Shown in pieces: positions 6,504 to 13,447 of a stretch of DNA of 15,621 bases (position 1 is its first letter; each line of letters opens with the position of its first letter). The stretch spans positions 1-15,621 of the forward strand of contig JAFAGL010000270.1 of assembly GCA_023422735.1 (NCBI GenBank). The letters are read 5' to 3'. The notes under the pieces are model-generated. The model was not told where the DNA came from, did not search any database, and saw only the letters and a list, made by a program, of their open reading frames with translations. Both the position numbers and the translations under genes were made by a program. Origin of the DNA: Pseudomonadota bacterium. Lineage in GTDB: Bacteria > Pseudomonadota > Alphaproteobacteria > Rhizobiales > Rhizobiaceae.

Positions 6504-7981
6504 GCGATCTGACGCACCTTACCATCGCGCAAGCGCGCGAAAAGCTCGCAGCCCGCGAATTCAGCGCCGTCGAACTGACCGATGCGTATCTTGGAGCCAT
6601 CGACGCCGCCAATGAGACGATCAATGCCTATGTCGCGGTGACACCGGACAAGGCGCGCGAGATGGCAAAGGCGTCTGATGCGCGGATCGCGGAAGGCAAG
6701 GCCGGCGCGCTTGAAGGTATTCCGCTCGGCATCAAGGACCTGTTTGCGACCGACGGCGTTCATACGCAGGCCGCAAGCCATATTCTCGATGGGTTCAAGC
6801 CGCGCTATGAATCGACGGTCACGGCCAATCTATGGGCCGATGGCGCCGTCATGCTTGGCAAGCTCAATATGGACGAGTTCGCGATGGGGTCGTCCAACGA
6901 GACGAGCTATTACGGGCCGGTGAAGAACCCATGGCGGGCAGCGGGCTCCAATGCTGATCTCGTGCCTGGCGGATCGTCCGGTGGTTCGGCAGCAGCAGTT
7001 GCCGCATGGCTTTGCGCGGGTGCGACTGCGACGGATACTGGCGGCTCGATCCGCCAGCCGGCGGCATTCACTGGCACTGTGGGCATCAAGCCGACCTATG
7101 GTCGCTGCTCGCGCTGGGGCACGGTCGCCTTCGCATCGTCTCTCGACCAGGCTGGCCCGATCGCCCGCGATGTTCGCGATGCGGCAATTCTCCTGAAGTC
7201 GATGGCGTCCGTGGATGCAAAGGATGCGACCTCGGTCGATCTGCCGGTCCCGGATTATGAAGCAGCGCTCGGGCAATCACTCAAGGGCATGAAGATCGGC
7301 ATTCCGCGCGAGTATCGCGTTGATGGCATGCCGGACGAAATCGAGAAACTCTGGCAGCAGGGCATTGCTTGGCTGAAGGATGCGGGTGCCGAGATCGTGG
7401 ACATCACGCTGCCCCACACAAAATATGCTCTGCCGGCCTATTACATCGTTGCACCTGCAGAGGCGTCGTCGAATCTCGCGCGCTATGATGGCGTTCGCTA
7501 TGGCTTGCGGGTGCCTGGGAAAGACATCACCGACATGTATGAGCAGACCCGCGCTGCCGGATTTGGCCGTGAGGTCCAGCGCCGAATCATGATCGGCACC
7601 TATGTTCTGTCGGCTGGCTATTACGATGCCTATTATGTGCAGGCACAAAAGGTCCGCACGCTCATCAAGCGGGACTTTGAAACCGTCTTTGCCGATGGTG
7701 TAGACGCGATCCTCACGCCGGCAACCCCGTCGTCCGCATTCGGAATTGCAGACCAGGAGATGGCCTCCGATCCCGTGAAGATGTATCTCAACGACATCTT
7801 CACGGTGACTGTGAACATGGCGGGCCTGCCAGGGCTGGCCGTTCCGGCAGGCCTCGATGCGAAGGGGCTTCCGCTGGGGCTCCAGCTGATCGGCAAGCCG
7901 TTCGACGAAGAAACGCTGTTCAAGACCGCTCACGTTATTGAGAAGGCTGCGGGGCGTTTCGAGCCTGCAAAATGGTGGTGA
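6500..7981 (+). CDS. gatA: Asp-tRNA(Asn)/Glu-tRNA(Gln) amidotransferase subunit A
   Basis: A 493-residue amidase-signature enzyme that releases ammonia from glutamine for the GatB subunit. The Ser-cisSer-Lys triad is complete: K79 in GIPLGIKDLFATDG, S159 in PGGSSGGSAAA and S183 in DTGGSIRQPAAF, with the same S-to-S spacing of 24 as in characterised GatA. VGIKPTYGR follows, and the C-terminal GLPLGLQLIGKPFDEETL is typical. Start and stop give the normal family length. The ATG overlaps the stop of the preceding acetyltransferase, suggesting translational coupling. A YdcF-family gene follows after 29 bases and may be co-transcribed. Confidence 0.98.
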   Translation: MSDLTHLTIAQAREKLAAREFSAVELTDAYLGAIDAANETINAYVAVTPDKAREMAKASDARIAEGKAGALEGIPLGIKDLFATDGVHTQAASHILDGFKPRYESTVTANLWADGAVMLGKLNMDEFAMGSSNETSYYGPVKNPWRAAGSNADLVPGGSSGGSAAAVAAWLCAGATATDTGGSIRQPAAFTGTVGIKPTYGRCSRWGTVAFASSLDQAGPIARDVRDAAILLKSMASVDAKDATSVDLPVPDYEAALGQSLKGMKIGIPREYRVDGMPDEIEKLWQQGIAWLKDAGAEIVDITLPHTKYALPAYYIVAPAEASSNLARYDGVRYGLRVPGKDITDMYEQTRAAGFGREVQRRIMIGTYVLSAGYYDAYYVQAQKVRTLIKRDFETVFADGVDAILTPATPSSAFGIADQEMASDPVKMYLNDIFTVTVNMAGLPGLAVPAGLDAKGLPLGLQLIGKPFDEETLFKTAHVIEKAAGRFEPAKWW

Positions 7982-8010
7982 GCGGCCATCGAGTCGGATA
8001 AAGGGCGGCC

Positions 8011-8808
8011 ATGTTTTTCATTGCCGCCAAGATATTCTGGTTTCTGTTGCAGCCGATCAACCTCGTCGGCATCCTGCTCCTTGCGACGGTGATCGCGCTG
8101 GCTCTGCATTGGCTCAGAACCGGGCTTTTCACGGCGGGCGCAGGCTTTCTTATTGTTGCAATTTCGGTCTGGTCTTCTCTCGGGCCGGTGATGCTTCGGC
8201 CACTCGAAGATCGCTATGAGCGTCCGGACCCTGCACCTGAAACAGTTGCCGGTATCATCATGCTGGGTGGCGGCATGGAAGGGTCGATCAATCTCATCCG
8301 CGGCGGTTATGAGTTGAATGCAGCCGCCGACCGCATGGTGGAAACTGCCGTGCTTGCGCGGCGCTATCCGGATGCCCGCGTCGTCCTTTCGGGCGGCAAC
8401 GGCTCATTGGTACTGGAGGGCGAGGGCGATGCTGATTCCGGCCCCCGTTTGCTTGAAGCCCTAGGCGTATCGCGCGACCGTTTGGTGCTCGAAAATCGCT
8501 CGCGCGATACATATGAGAATGCCGTCTTCAGCCGCGATATGGTGGAGCCGAAAGACGGCGAGACGTGGCTTCTCGTCACTTCGGCATTTCATATGCCGAG
8601 GTCGATGGCGCTTTTTCAGAAAGCAGGATTCACTGTTGTTCCGTGGCCGGTCGATTACCGGACGAGGGGTGATGAAAGGCCGGGGCTTGCTACCGACAAT
8701 CCTATAGATTCCCTGACGGCCACGACGCTATCGGCGCGTGAATGGATAGGTCTGCTGGCTTATTGGCTCACCGGACGGATCGATTCACCATTTCCGGGAT
8801 CGACCTGA
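8011..8808 (+). CDS. YdcF/ElyC/SanA family (DUF218) membrane protein
   Basis: A 265-residue protein with two N-terminal hydrophobic spans (about 5-27 and 32-52), followed by a DUF218 domain. The domain is marked by GIIMLGGGMEGS, a DARVVLSGGNG strand and turn, LVLENRSRDTYENAVF and LLVTSAFHMPRSMALFQKAGF. Proteins of this arrangement (ElyC, SanA, YdcF) sit in the inner membrane and have been tied to envelope integrity; the catalytic role is unsettled. It ends with AREWIGLLAYWLTGRID, the usual ElyC-type tail. AAGGGCGG at 8001-8008 lies just upstream of the ATG. It follows gatA closely, and its 3' end overlaps the last readable codons of the decayed minus-strand gene. Confidence 0.88.
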   Translation: MFFIAAKIFWFLLQPINLVGILLLATVIALALHWLRTGLFTAGAGFLIVAISVWSSLGPVMLRPLEDRYERPDPAPETVAGIIMLGGGMEGSINLIRGGYELNAAADRMVETAVLARRYPDARVVLSGGNGSLVLEGEGDADSGPRLLEALGVSRDRLVLENRSRDTYENAVFSRDMVEPKDGETWLLVTSAFHMPRSMALFQKAGFTVVPWPVDYRTRGDERPGLATDNPIDSLTATTLSAREWIGLLAYWLTGRIDSPFPGST

Positions 8809-9136
8809 TCCAGCACCGTTTCTCGTGCGCGTGAAAAGAACTGGCGTCGCTAGAGAACAGTGACGACCAGCACACTCGTCATCGCGAATACCAGCCGGTC
8901 GATCAACCAGCCGAGATAGCCTATCGAAAAGAAAATCCCTCGCAGGATGCTGGTGTCGATCATGCGCAACTCTAGTTTCGATCCACACGAGACGCTGGAT
9001 GTTCATCGCGACCCGTCAGCGAAACCCGCTTTACGAGGCTACCAGAGACCGCAACTGCGTAAACGAGCTATATCACGCCAAAGAAGATGAGGGCCGCCAG
9101 ATCAAGAAGCGTGAGTGGAAGGCTATTTGCGAGCAT
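8802..9136 (-). pseudogene. Decayed DUF599-family membrane protein gene
   Basis: Minus-strand fragments of one protein family can be read in three frames. Frame one starts at ATG 9136 (MLANSLPLTLLDLAALIFF), meets TAG at 9070-9068 and continues LVYAVAVSGSLVKRVSLT. Frame two carries on from 9006 with MNIQRLVWIET. Frame three gives LRMIDTSIL, then RGIFFSIGYLGWLIDRLVF and MTSVLVVTVL, a TAG at 8852-8850, and RRQFFSRARETVL. From memory of the DUF599 family this matches the N-terminal span (LxLLDLAAL), the MNxxRxxWxxxM...RxxDTxI region, and the C-terminal GYLGW...VLVVxVLYRRxF end. About 120 middle residues are missing. The parts are in the right order with two frameshifts, two stops and a deletion, as expected of a ruin. 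Alternatively the 37-codon ORF 8963-8850 could survive as a tiny membrane protein. Confidence 0.65.
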
Positions 9137-9327
9137 GGGATGTTGGCCAAAAGCCGTGAAGTTGACCTCGAGACTGTGTGGTCCATGGGTGTTTGTCGAG
9201 ATGCCGTAGGCGTTTTTGATATGACGGCATCGATTTTGACATATGCAAAATTATCATTGCACCAAAGCCGCATTCCGACTAGGTGACCGCCTTCTTTTAA
9301 ACATACTGGTTAAAGCAAAGCCCATTC
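9137..9327. other. Gap with no recognised feature
   Basis: About 190 bases between the decayed gene and the candidate small membrane protein. The composition is more AT-rich than its surroundings (a TTTTGACATATGCAAAATTA stretch at 9233-9252). A TTGACA at 9236-9241 has no -10 partner at 16-18 bases. I see no gene, RNA or repeat here. Confidence 0.5.
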
Positions 9328-9459
9328 ATGGATCACGAAGAGCAAAAGCAATGCTGGGGCTTGACCATCAAGACCCTGGTTCTGTTCGTCTGTCTTACCG
9401 CCATTGTGTGGCTGGTCAACGGTGCTGATACTGCTGTGAGCGTCGCTTCTACGAATTGA
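9328..9459 (+). CDS. Candidate 43-residue single-span membrane protein
   Basis: An ORF from ATG 9328 to TGA 9459. The N-terminal part is charged (MDHEEQKQCWGLTIK). A clear hydrophobic span follows (TLVLFVCLTAIVWLVNG), and the tail is short and polar (ADTAVSVASTN). This is the layout expected of a small inner-membrane protein. It does not overlap another gene in the sense direction. There is no strong Shine-Dalgarno (only AAAGC about ten bases upstream) and I do not recognise the family, so it may be chance. It lies about 150 bases before sdaA. Confidence 0.4.
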   Translation: MDHEEQKQCWGLTIKTLVLFVCLTAIVWLVNGADTAVSVASTN

Positions 9460-9610
9460 TCGGATTTGCAGATAATTCGACGGACAGACCTCATAATCGG
9501 GTGCTGTGTCGCCTTCCAGTCATCCCAAGTCGTCTTAAGGAGATGTGGTTCTCGAAAGCGTGTCAGGATAGATAAGGGATAGTCCCGAATAATCTGCGTG
9601 TCTGACATCA

Positions 9611-11014
9611 ATGTTTCTATCCGTTTTCGATCTTTATAAAATCGGCATTGGGCCATCGAGTTCGCATACGATGGGACCGATGACGGCGGCGGCACGCTTT
9701 CTGGACGAGTTGATTGGAGGGGAATGGCCCCGTCCAGCCAATGCCAGACCCACCCGGCTGAGTGCAAGCCTGCATGGTTCGCTTGCTTTCACCGGTATCG
9801 GCCACGGTACCGATCGCGCCGTGGTGCTTGGCCTTGCGGGCTATACTCCAACAACGATCGATCCGGATCAAACGGACACGGTTCTGGAACAGGTCACGCA
9901 AAACAAGAGCGTGCAGCCTGAAGGCCATGGCAAAGGCTATGCCTTCGACCCCAAGTCAGATCTCCTGCTCGACAAGAAAGTGCCGCTGCCGGGTCATGCC
10001 AACGGCATGGCGTTCAACGCCTTTGATGCTGACGATCGCCTTTTACTGCGTCGAATCTACTATTCGATCGGCGGGGGCTTCGTGGTTTCGGAGGACGAGT
10101 TGCAGCGGATGAAGAGTTCCAGCGCTGCGCCTTCCGGCAAGCGTGTTCCTTATCCATTCAACAACGCGGCAGAGATGCTGAAGATGGCAGAACGCAGCGG
10201 CCTGTCGATCGCTGAGATGAAGCGGGCGAATGAGGAAGTTCATCGGTCGCACGGGGATCTGAATGACGGGCTCGACAAGCTTTGGTCCGCCATGAAAGGA
10301 TGTATCGATCGCGGCCTTTCGAAAGATGGCGTGATGCCAGGGGGGCTGAAGGTCAAACGACGGGCGCGGCAACTGCACGAAAAACTCCAGGAGGAGTGGA
10401 GGCAAAATCGTCCTAATCCTCTCTTGGCCAACGATTGGCTCTCAATCTATGCAATGGCTGTTAATGAAGAGAACGCCTCCGGCGGCCGTGTCGTAACCGC
10501 TCCTACCAACGGCGCTGCCGGCGTGGTGCCAGCTGTCATGCGGTATTGGCTGCATTTTTACCCGGAAGCGGATCAGGACGACATCCGAGATTTCCTTCTC
10601 ACATCGGCCGCAGTCGGTGGTATCATCAAGCACAACGCCTCCATTTCAGGAGCCGAAGTCGGTTGCCAGGGCGAAGTCGGGTCAGCTTCTGCGATGGCCG
10701 CAGCGGGACTTGCCGCAATGATGGGTGGGACGCCGGAGCAGATCGAGAACGCTGCTGAAATCGCGTTGGAGCATCACCTTGGCATGACCTGCGATCCTGT
10801 CGGCGGCCTTGTCCAGGTTCCGTGCATCGAGCGCAATGCGCTCGGCGCCGTGAAGGCCGTGACGGCGGCATCGTTGGCCATAAAGGGTGATGGAAAGCAT
10901 TTCGTTCCGCTCGACGCCGCCATTGAAACGATGCGGCAAACCGGGTTGGACATGAGCGAGAAATACAAGGAAACCAGCCAAGGCGGCCTGGCAGTCAATG
11001 TCGTCGAATGTTGA
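9611..11014 (+). CDS. sdaA: Iron-sulfur L-serine dehydratase (single chain)
   Basis: A 467-residue cytoplasmic enzyme that deaminates L-serine to pyruvate and ammonia using a [4Fe-4S] cluster. The N-terminus MFLSVFDLYKIGIGPSSSHT is the family hallmark and fixes the start, despite the lack of a good ribosome binding site. The alpha domain carries the cluster cysteines C352 (EVGCQGEVG), C394 (MTCDPVGG) and C405 (VPCIERNA), whose 42- and 11-residue spacing equals that of the Legionella enzyme. The very last residue is also cysteine (C467); in the Legionella enzyme the terminal cysteine is the fourth cluster ligand until substrate displaces it. SGGRVVTAPTNGAAGVVPA is the usual substrate-binding stretch. 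It appears monocistronic, with a hairpin after its stop. Confidence 0.97.
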   Translation: MFLSVFDLYKIGIGPSSSHTMGPMTAAARFLDELIGGEWPRPANARPTRLSASLHGSLAFTGIGHGTDRAVVLGLAGYTPTTIDPDQTDTVLEQVTQNKSVQPEGHGKGYAFDPKSDLLLDKKVPLPGHANGMAFNAFDADDRLLLRRIYYSIGGGFVVSEDELQRMKSSSAAPSGKRVPYPFNNAAEMLKMAERSGLSIAEMKRANEEVHRSHGDLNDGLDKLWSAMKGCIDRGLSKDGVMPGGLKVKRRARQLHEKLQEEWRQNRPNPLLANDWLSIYAMAVNEENASGGRVVTAPTNGAAGVVPAVMRYWLHFYPEADQDDIRDFLLTSAAVGGIIKHNASISGAEVGCQGEVGSASAMAAAGLAAMMGGTPEQIENAAEIALEHHLGMTCDPVGGLVQVPCIERNALGAVKAVTAASLAIKGDGKHFVPLDAAIETMRQTGLDMSEKYKETSQGGLAVNVVEC

Positions 11015-11040
11015 GCGAAGGCAGGTTTCGCTGTGGAGAA

Positions 11041-11065
11041 GTGGCTGTGATCCATTTCACGCCAC
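11041..11065 (+). terminator. Hairpin after sdaA, probable terminator
   Basis: GTGGC(T)GTGA pairs with TCACGCCAC as nine base pairs with one bulge around a six-base loop (TCCATT), starting 26 bases after the sdaA stop. The following AATAGGGTTTTCT has only a short, offset T run. It is a stable structure but not a textbook terminator, and it lies just upstream of the DUF1489 start, so leader regulation is also possible. Confidence 0.5.
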
Positions 11066-11088
11066 AATAGGGTTTTCTATGAAGAAGC

Positions 11089-11520
11089 ATGCCCCTTCAT
11101 ATTCTTAAGCTCTGTGTTGGCTGCGACTCGATTGAAGATCTCGAAGCGTGGATCGCGTTGAGGCGCGCCCAGCGTACCGCTCAAAATGCGGACCATCACT
11201 TCCATGTAACGCGCATGGTTCCGCAAAGGGCGGACGAAGTTCTCAATGGCGGATCGCTTTATTGGGTGATCAAGGGGACCGTACAATGCCGCCAGCGCTT
11301 GATCGGCATCGAGCCTTTTACCGATGATCAAGGGATTGGTCGCTGCCGTCTCCTGTTGGAGCCGACAGTGGTGCGGACGCATTGGCAGCCCCGTCGGGCA
11401 TTTCAAGGGTGGCGATATCTCAAACCAGAAGATGCGCCGGAAGATATGGGCGAGGGCAGTTCCCTCAAGGAAATGCCGCCGCATCTTCGCCTCGAGCTCG
11501 CGGAACTCGGGCTCCTTTAA
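11089..11520 (+). CDS. DUF1489 family protein
   Basis: A 143-residue soluble protein of the DUF1489 family, which is largely confined to alphaproteobacteria and has no known function. Recognisable family stretches are LCVGCDSIEDLEAW near the N-terminus, HVTRMVPQRADEVLNGGSLY in the centre, WVIKGTVQCRQRLIGIE, and RPFQGWRYLKPEDAP-like AFQGWRYLKPEDAP toward the C-terminus. The length is normal. The start is the ATG at 11089 with GAAGAAG (11081-11087) just before it. No signal peptide or membrane span is visible. It follows the sdaA hairpin and ends before a strong two-way terminator, so it is probably a one-gene unit. Confidence 0.88.
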   Translation: MPLHILKLCVGCDSIEDLEAWIALRRAQRTAQNADHHFHVTRMVPQRADEVLNGGSLYWVIKGTVQCRQRLIGIEPFTDDQGIGRCRLLLEPTVVRTHWQPRRAFQGWRYLKPEDAPEDMGEGSSLKEMPPHLRLELAELGLL

Positions 11521-11573
11521 GTTCCGCTGTCGCTCTGGCGTAGCAGGGCGATCCAAATTCCTGAGCAAATCTC

Positions 11574-11597
11574 AAAAAGGGCGGACGCCTTCTTTTT
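11574..11597. terminator. Two-way rho-independent terminator
   Basis: AAAAAGGGC-GGAC-GCCTTCTTTTT forms a hairpin with a GC core (GGC/GCC, four-base loop) flanked by A5 on one side and T5 on the other. It can therefore stop transcription in both directions. It serves the DUF1489 gene on the plus strand (54 bases after its stop) and the small minus-strand ORF on the other side. Confidence 0.75.
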
Positions 11598-11601
11598 GTG
11601 A

Positions 11602-11648
11602 GGTTCTTTTAGAACCGGATCTTTACGGCGGTGGCACCATTAGGTGCC
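11602..11648. repeat. Two further perfect hairpins beside the terminator
   Basis: GGTTCT-TTT-AGAACC (11602-11616) and GGCACC-ATTA-GGTGCC (11633-11648) are perfect inverted repeats within 50 bases of the terminator. The first contains the stop codon of the small minus-strand ORF in its loop. The second can be lengthened on both sides (GCGGT and ACCCGC) if a TCC bulge is allowed. They may add to termination or protect 3' ends. Confidence 0.5.
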
Positions 11649-11875
11649 TCCACCCGCAATCTCATATGCACACGGGCGCTGGAGGCTCTCCAGCTGCGCG
11701 CGCCGTGCGCCAGCAACAAACCGACGAGATCCTTCGTCTTGAAACGATTCCGCCCCTGACGAGCTTCGCGCATCGAGGCGGCGGCCTGATGCAGTGAGGC
11801 AAGACTATTTGCCCCGACCAATGTTTCCGTGGGCGCGCTCTCTACGTTACGTAGCACTTCCTGTTCTCTCGCCAT
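11609..11875 (-). CDS. Hypothetical small protein, 88 residues
   Basis: An ORF I do not recognise. It begins MAREQEVLRNVESAPTE, has a helical alanine-rich middle (LASLHQAAASMREARQGR) and ends with a basic, strand-like segment (SARVHMRLRVEAPNGATAV). There is no signal peptide or membrane span. Codon use looks plausible for the genome, it lies on the same strand as and 69 bases after the carboxypeptidase gene, and it ends at the two-way terminator. Against it: only a weak GGA about nine bases before the ATG. If it is not a gene, 11521-11944 is a gene-free stretch holding hairpins only. Confidence 0.4.
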   Translation of the reverse strand: MAREQEVLRNVESAPTETLVGANSLASLHQAAASMREARQGRNRFKTKDLVGLLLAHGARSWRASSARVHMRLRVEAPNGATAVKIRF

Positions 11876-11914
11876 TACTGAATTCCATCGACGCGATACG
11901 TTAGGTGGATAATT

Positions 11915-11933
11915 GCTGCCGATAACCGGCGGC
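11915..11933 (-). terminator. Hairpin after the carboxypeptidase gene
   Basis: GCTGCCG-ATAAC-CGGCGGC pairs as seven base pairs (one G-T) around a five-base loop and lies 11 bases past the carboxypeptidase stop. On the minus strand it is followed by AATTATCC, which has no T run, so any termination would be partial. Confidence 0.4.
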
Positions 11934-11944
11934 GTTGGACGTGC

Positions 11945-13345
11945 TTACCGCTGAATGGCGTAGCAGGAGATCTGCTTCTTCTTCAGCGCACCGCAGGTGC
12001 TCCAGGCTTCGTCTTTTGAGGAATATCCTCCGAAGCGTGCCCGGTAGTATGTGTTGCCATCCTTGCTGAAAGTCTCGGTGAAGGCGGCATCTGCGGAAAG
12101 GATGTTGCCAGCTCGGCTTGCCACGCGCTCCAGAGTGCTTTTCGCTTCTCCAGCGGAATTCAACGAGGCAACCTGTATGGCCCACCCGCCATCAGAACCC
12201 GCAGAGGGGATGGAGGTCGTGGACGCGGTTGCTGTCGATGCGGTTGCGACCGGATCGATCGTCGCAGCGACAACTGCCGCAGACCGTGCGATCCCCTGCT
12301 GAACCCGACCGCCCTTGTCAGACGCAGAAGAAAGCGAGGCAACTTTTGCATTGGTTTGGTTATTTGCAGCCAGAACCTGTTCTATGACTGCCACACCCGG
12401 CCGACGGCTTGGAACGGGCGCGTCACCGCGAGGAAGGGAGGCAGCATAGGCTTGAATGGCAGGCACTTCGGAGTTGCCGCGAGCGATCAGCAGACCGGTG
12501 CTGCGGGTCGAGGCCTTCGGCAGGTAGGTTTGAACGAGCTCCGTCATATGCTTGTCGCGGGAGGCGCCTGAGCGACCACCCATCACAACGCCAACCAGCT
12601 TGCGATTGCCGTCTTTGACCGAAGTCACGAGGTTGAAGCCCGAAGCGTTGATATAGCCGGTCTTGATCCCGTCGACGCCTTTGACACGCCCCAGCAGGCG
12701 GTTGTGTCCGTTCACCGTTCTATTGCCGAACTGAAAAGAACGACGAGAGAAATACCCGTAGTATTTTTCATGGTGCTCACGCAGCGCCATACCCAGAGTT
12801 GCCATGTCACGCGCGGTCGTGCGCTGTTGAGGATCAGGCAGGCCCGAAGCGTTGCGGAACGTCGTCTTGCTCATGCCAAGGCTTTTGGCGCGCGCGGTCA
12901 TCATGGTAGCGAAATTCGATTCGGTACCGCCGAGCAATTCGCCAAGAGCCGCAGCAGCGTCATTGGCGGACTTGGTGATCAGCGCTAAAATGCCTTCTTC
13001 CACGGTGATCGTGCCGCCAGCGCGTACGCCAAGTTTTGTTGGCGGGCGTGCCGCAGCATATTTCGAGAATGGCACCTTCGAATCGAGACGGATGCGCCCA
13101 GCATCCAGAGCGTCAAACACCATATAAAGGGTCATCATCTTCGTCAGTGAAGCCGGATAGCGCATGGCGTCGGCGTTCGACGAAAACAGGGTCTTACCCG
13201 TGTTTGCATCGATCACGATCGCGGCATATTTCGAATTCGCATAGGCTTGGGAAACTGCACCGGCTGCGATGAACATCATCGCGACAAGCGCAGTTTTTGC
13301 GGTTCGACACAGAGCGTTGAAGAGGCTTGCCGATGTCTGACGCAC
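11945..13345 (-). CDS. D-alanyl-D-alanine carboxypeptidase with C-terminal SPOR domain
   Basis: A penicillin-binding protein of the S11 (DacA/PBP5-like) family that trims the terminal D-Ala from peptidoglycan stem peptides in the periplasm. Numbered from the GTG at 13345 (466 residues): signal peptide 1-36 with cleavage after AYA, the serine motif S66-L-T-K69, S126-A-N128, and K228-T-G230 in DGIKTGYINASG. A low-complexity Pro/Ser/Ala/Thr linker leads to a SPOR domain in the last 75 residues (GWAIQVASLNS...YRARFGGY...KKQISCYAI), which binds glycan stripped of stem peptides at division sites. An upstream in-frame GTG at 13399 would add 18 residues ahead of the signal peptide but has no ribosome binding site, whereas the chosen start does. 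The protein resembles DacA/DacF; a specific symbol is not certain. Confidence 0.93.
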   Translation of the reverse strand: MRQTSASLFNALCRTAKTALVAMMFIAAGAVSQAYANSKYAAIVIDANTGKTLFSSNADAMRYPASLTKMMTLYMVFDALDAGRIRLDSKVPFSKYAAARPPTKLGVRAGGTITVEEGILALITKSANDAAAALGELLGGTESNFATMMTARAKSLGMSKTTFRNASGLPDPQQRTTARDMATLGMALREHHEKYYGYFSRRSFQFGNRTVNGHNRLLGRVKGVDGIKTGYINASGFNLVTSVKDGNRKLVGVVMGGRSGASRDKHMTELVQTYLPKASTRSTGLLIARGNSEVPAIQAYAASLPRGDAPVPSRRPGVAVIEQVLAANNQTNAKVASLSSASDKGGRVQQGIARSAAVVAATIDPVATASTATASTTSIPSAGSDGGWAIQVASLNSAGEAKSTLERVASRAGNILSADAAFTETFSKDGNTYYRARFGGYSSKDEAWSTCGALKKKQISCYAIQR

Positions 13346-13352
13346 GGATACA

Positions 13353-13358
13353 CCCTTT
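13353..13358 (-). promoter_or_regulatory. Ribosome binding site deciding the carboxypeptidase start
   Basis: AAAGGG on the minus strand lies seven bases before the GTG at 13345. The longer alternative GTG at 13399 is preceded by ACCTCTT, which is not a binding site. This supports the shorter protein, which also has a normal-length signal peptide. Confidence 0.65.
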
Positions 13359-13403
13359 ATTATCTTGGGATTGGCAGGCGTGGCCAAAATGTCAGCCACA
13401 AGA

Positions 13404-13447
13404 GGTAACGCTAGCCACAGGTGGTTACGAAAGCCTTTAAGGTAACC
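13404..13447. repeat. Three evenly spaced GGTWAC boxes
   Basis: GGTAACG (13404-13410), GGTTACG (13423-13429) and GGTAACC (13441-13447) share GGT(A/T)AC at steps of 19 and 18 bases. The first two also form an inverted pair (GTAAC...GTTAC). They lie 59-102 bases upstream of the carboxypeptidase start and could be binding sites for a regulator. I cannot name the factor. Confidence 0.4.

Noticed and set aside
9236..9241. TTGACA as a promoter -35
   Set aside because: No -10-like hexamer lies 16-18 bases downstream.
8999..9286. 95-codon plus-strand ORF beginning MFIATRQRN
   Set aside because: It overlaps the minus-strand DUF599 remnant in antisense, has no ribosome binding site and no recognisable family.
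9537..9572. AAGGAG followed by ATG and a ten-residue ORF ahead of sdaA (possible leader peptide)
   Set aside because: The ATG touches the AAGGAG with no spacing, and no run of serine codons or alternative hairpins is present to suggest attenuation.
9333..9767. 144-codon minus-strand ORF over the sdaA start
   Set aside because: It is antisense to the conserved SdaA N-terminus and to the candidate 43-residue protein; the shorter version from ATG 9608 would still collide with the sdaA start.
11077..11568. 163-codon minus-strand ORF opposite the DUF1489 gene
   Set aside because: The plus-strand reading matches the DUF1489 family throughout; the minus reading has no family features and crosses the DUF1489 gene boundaries.
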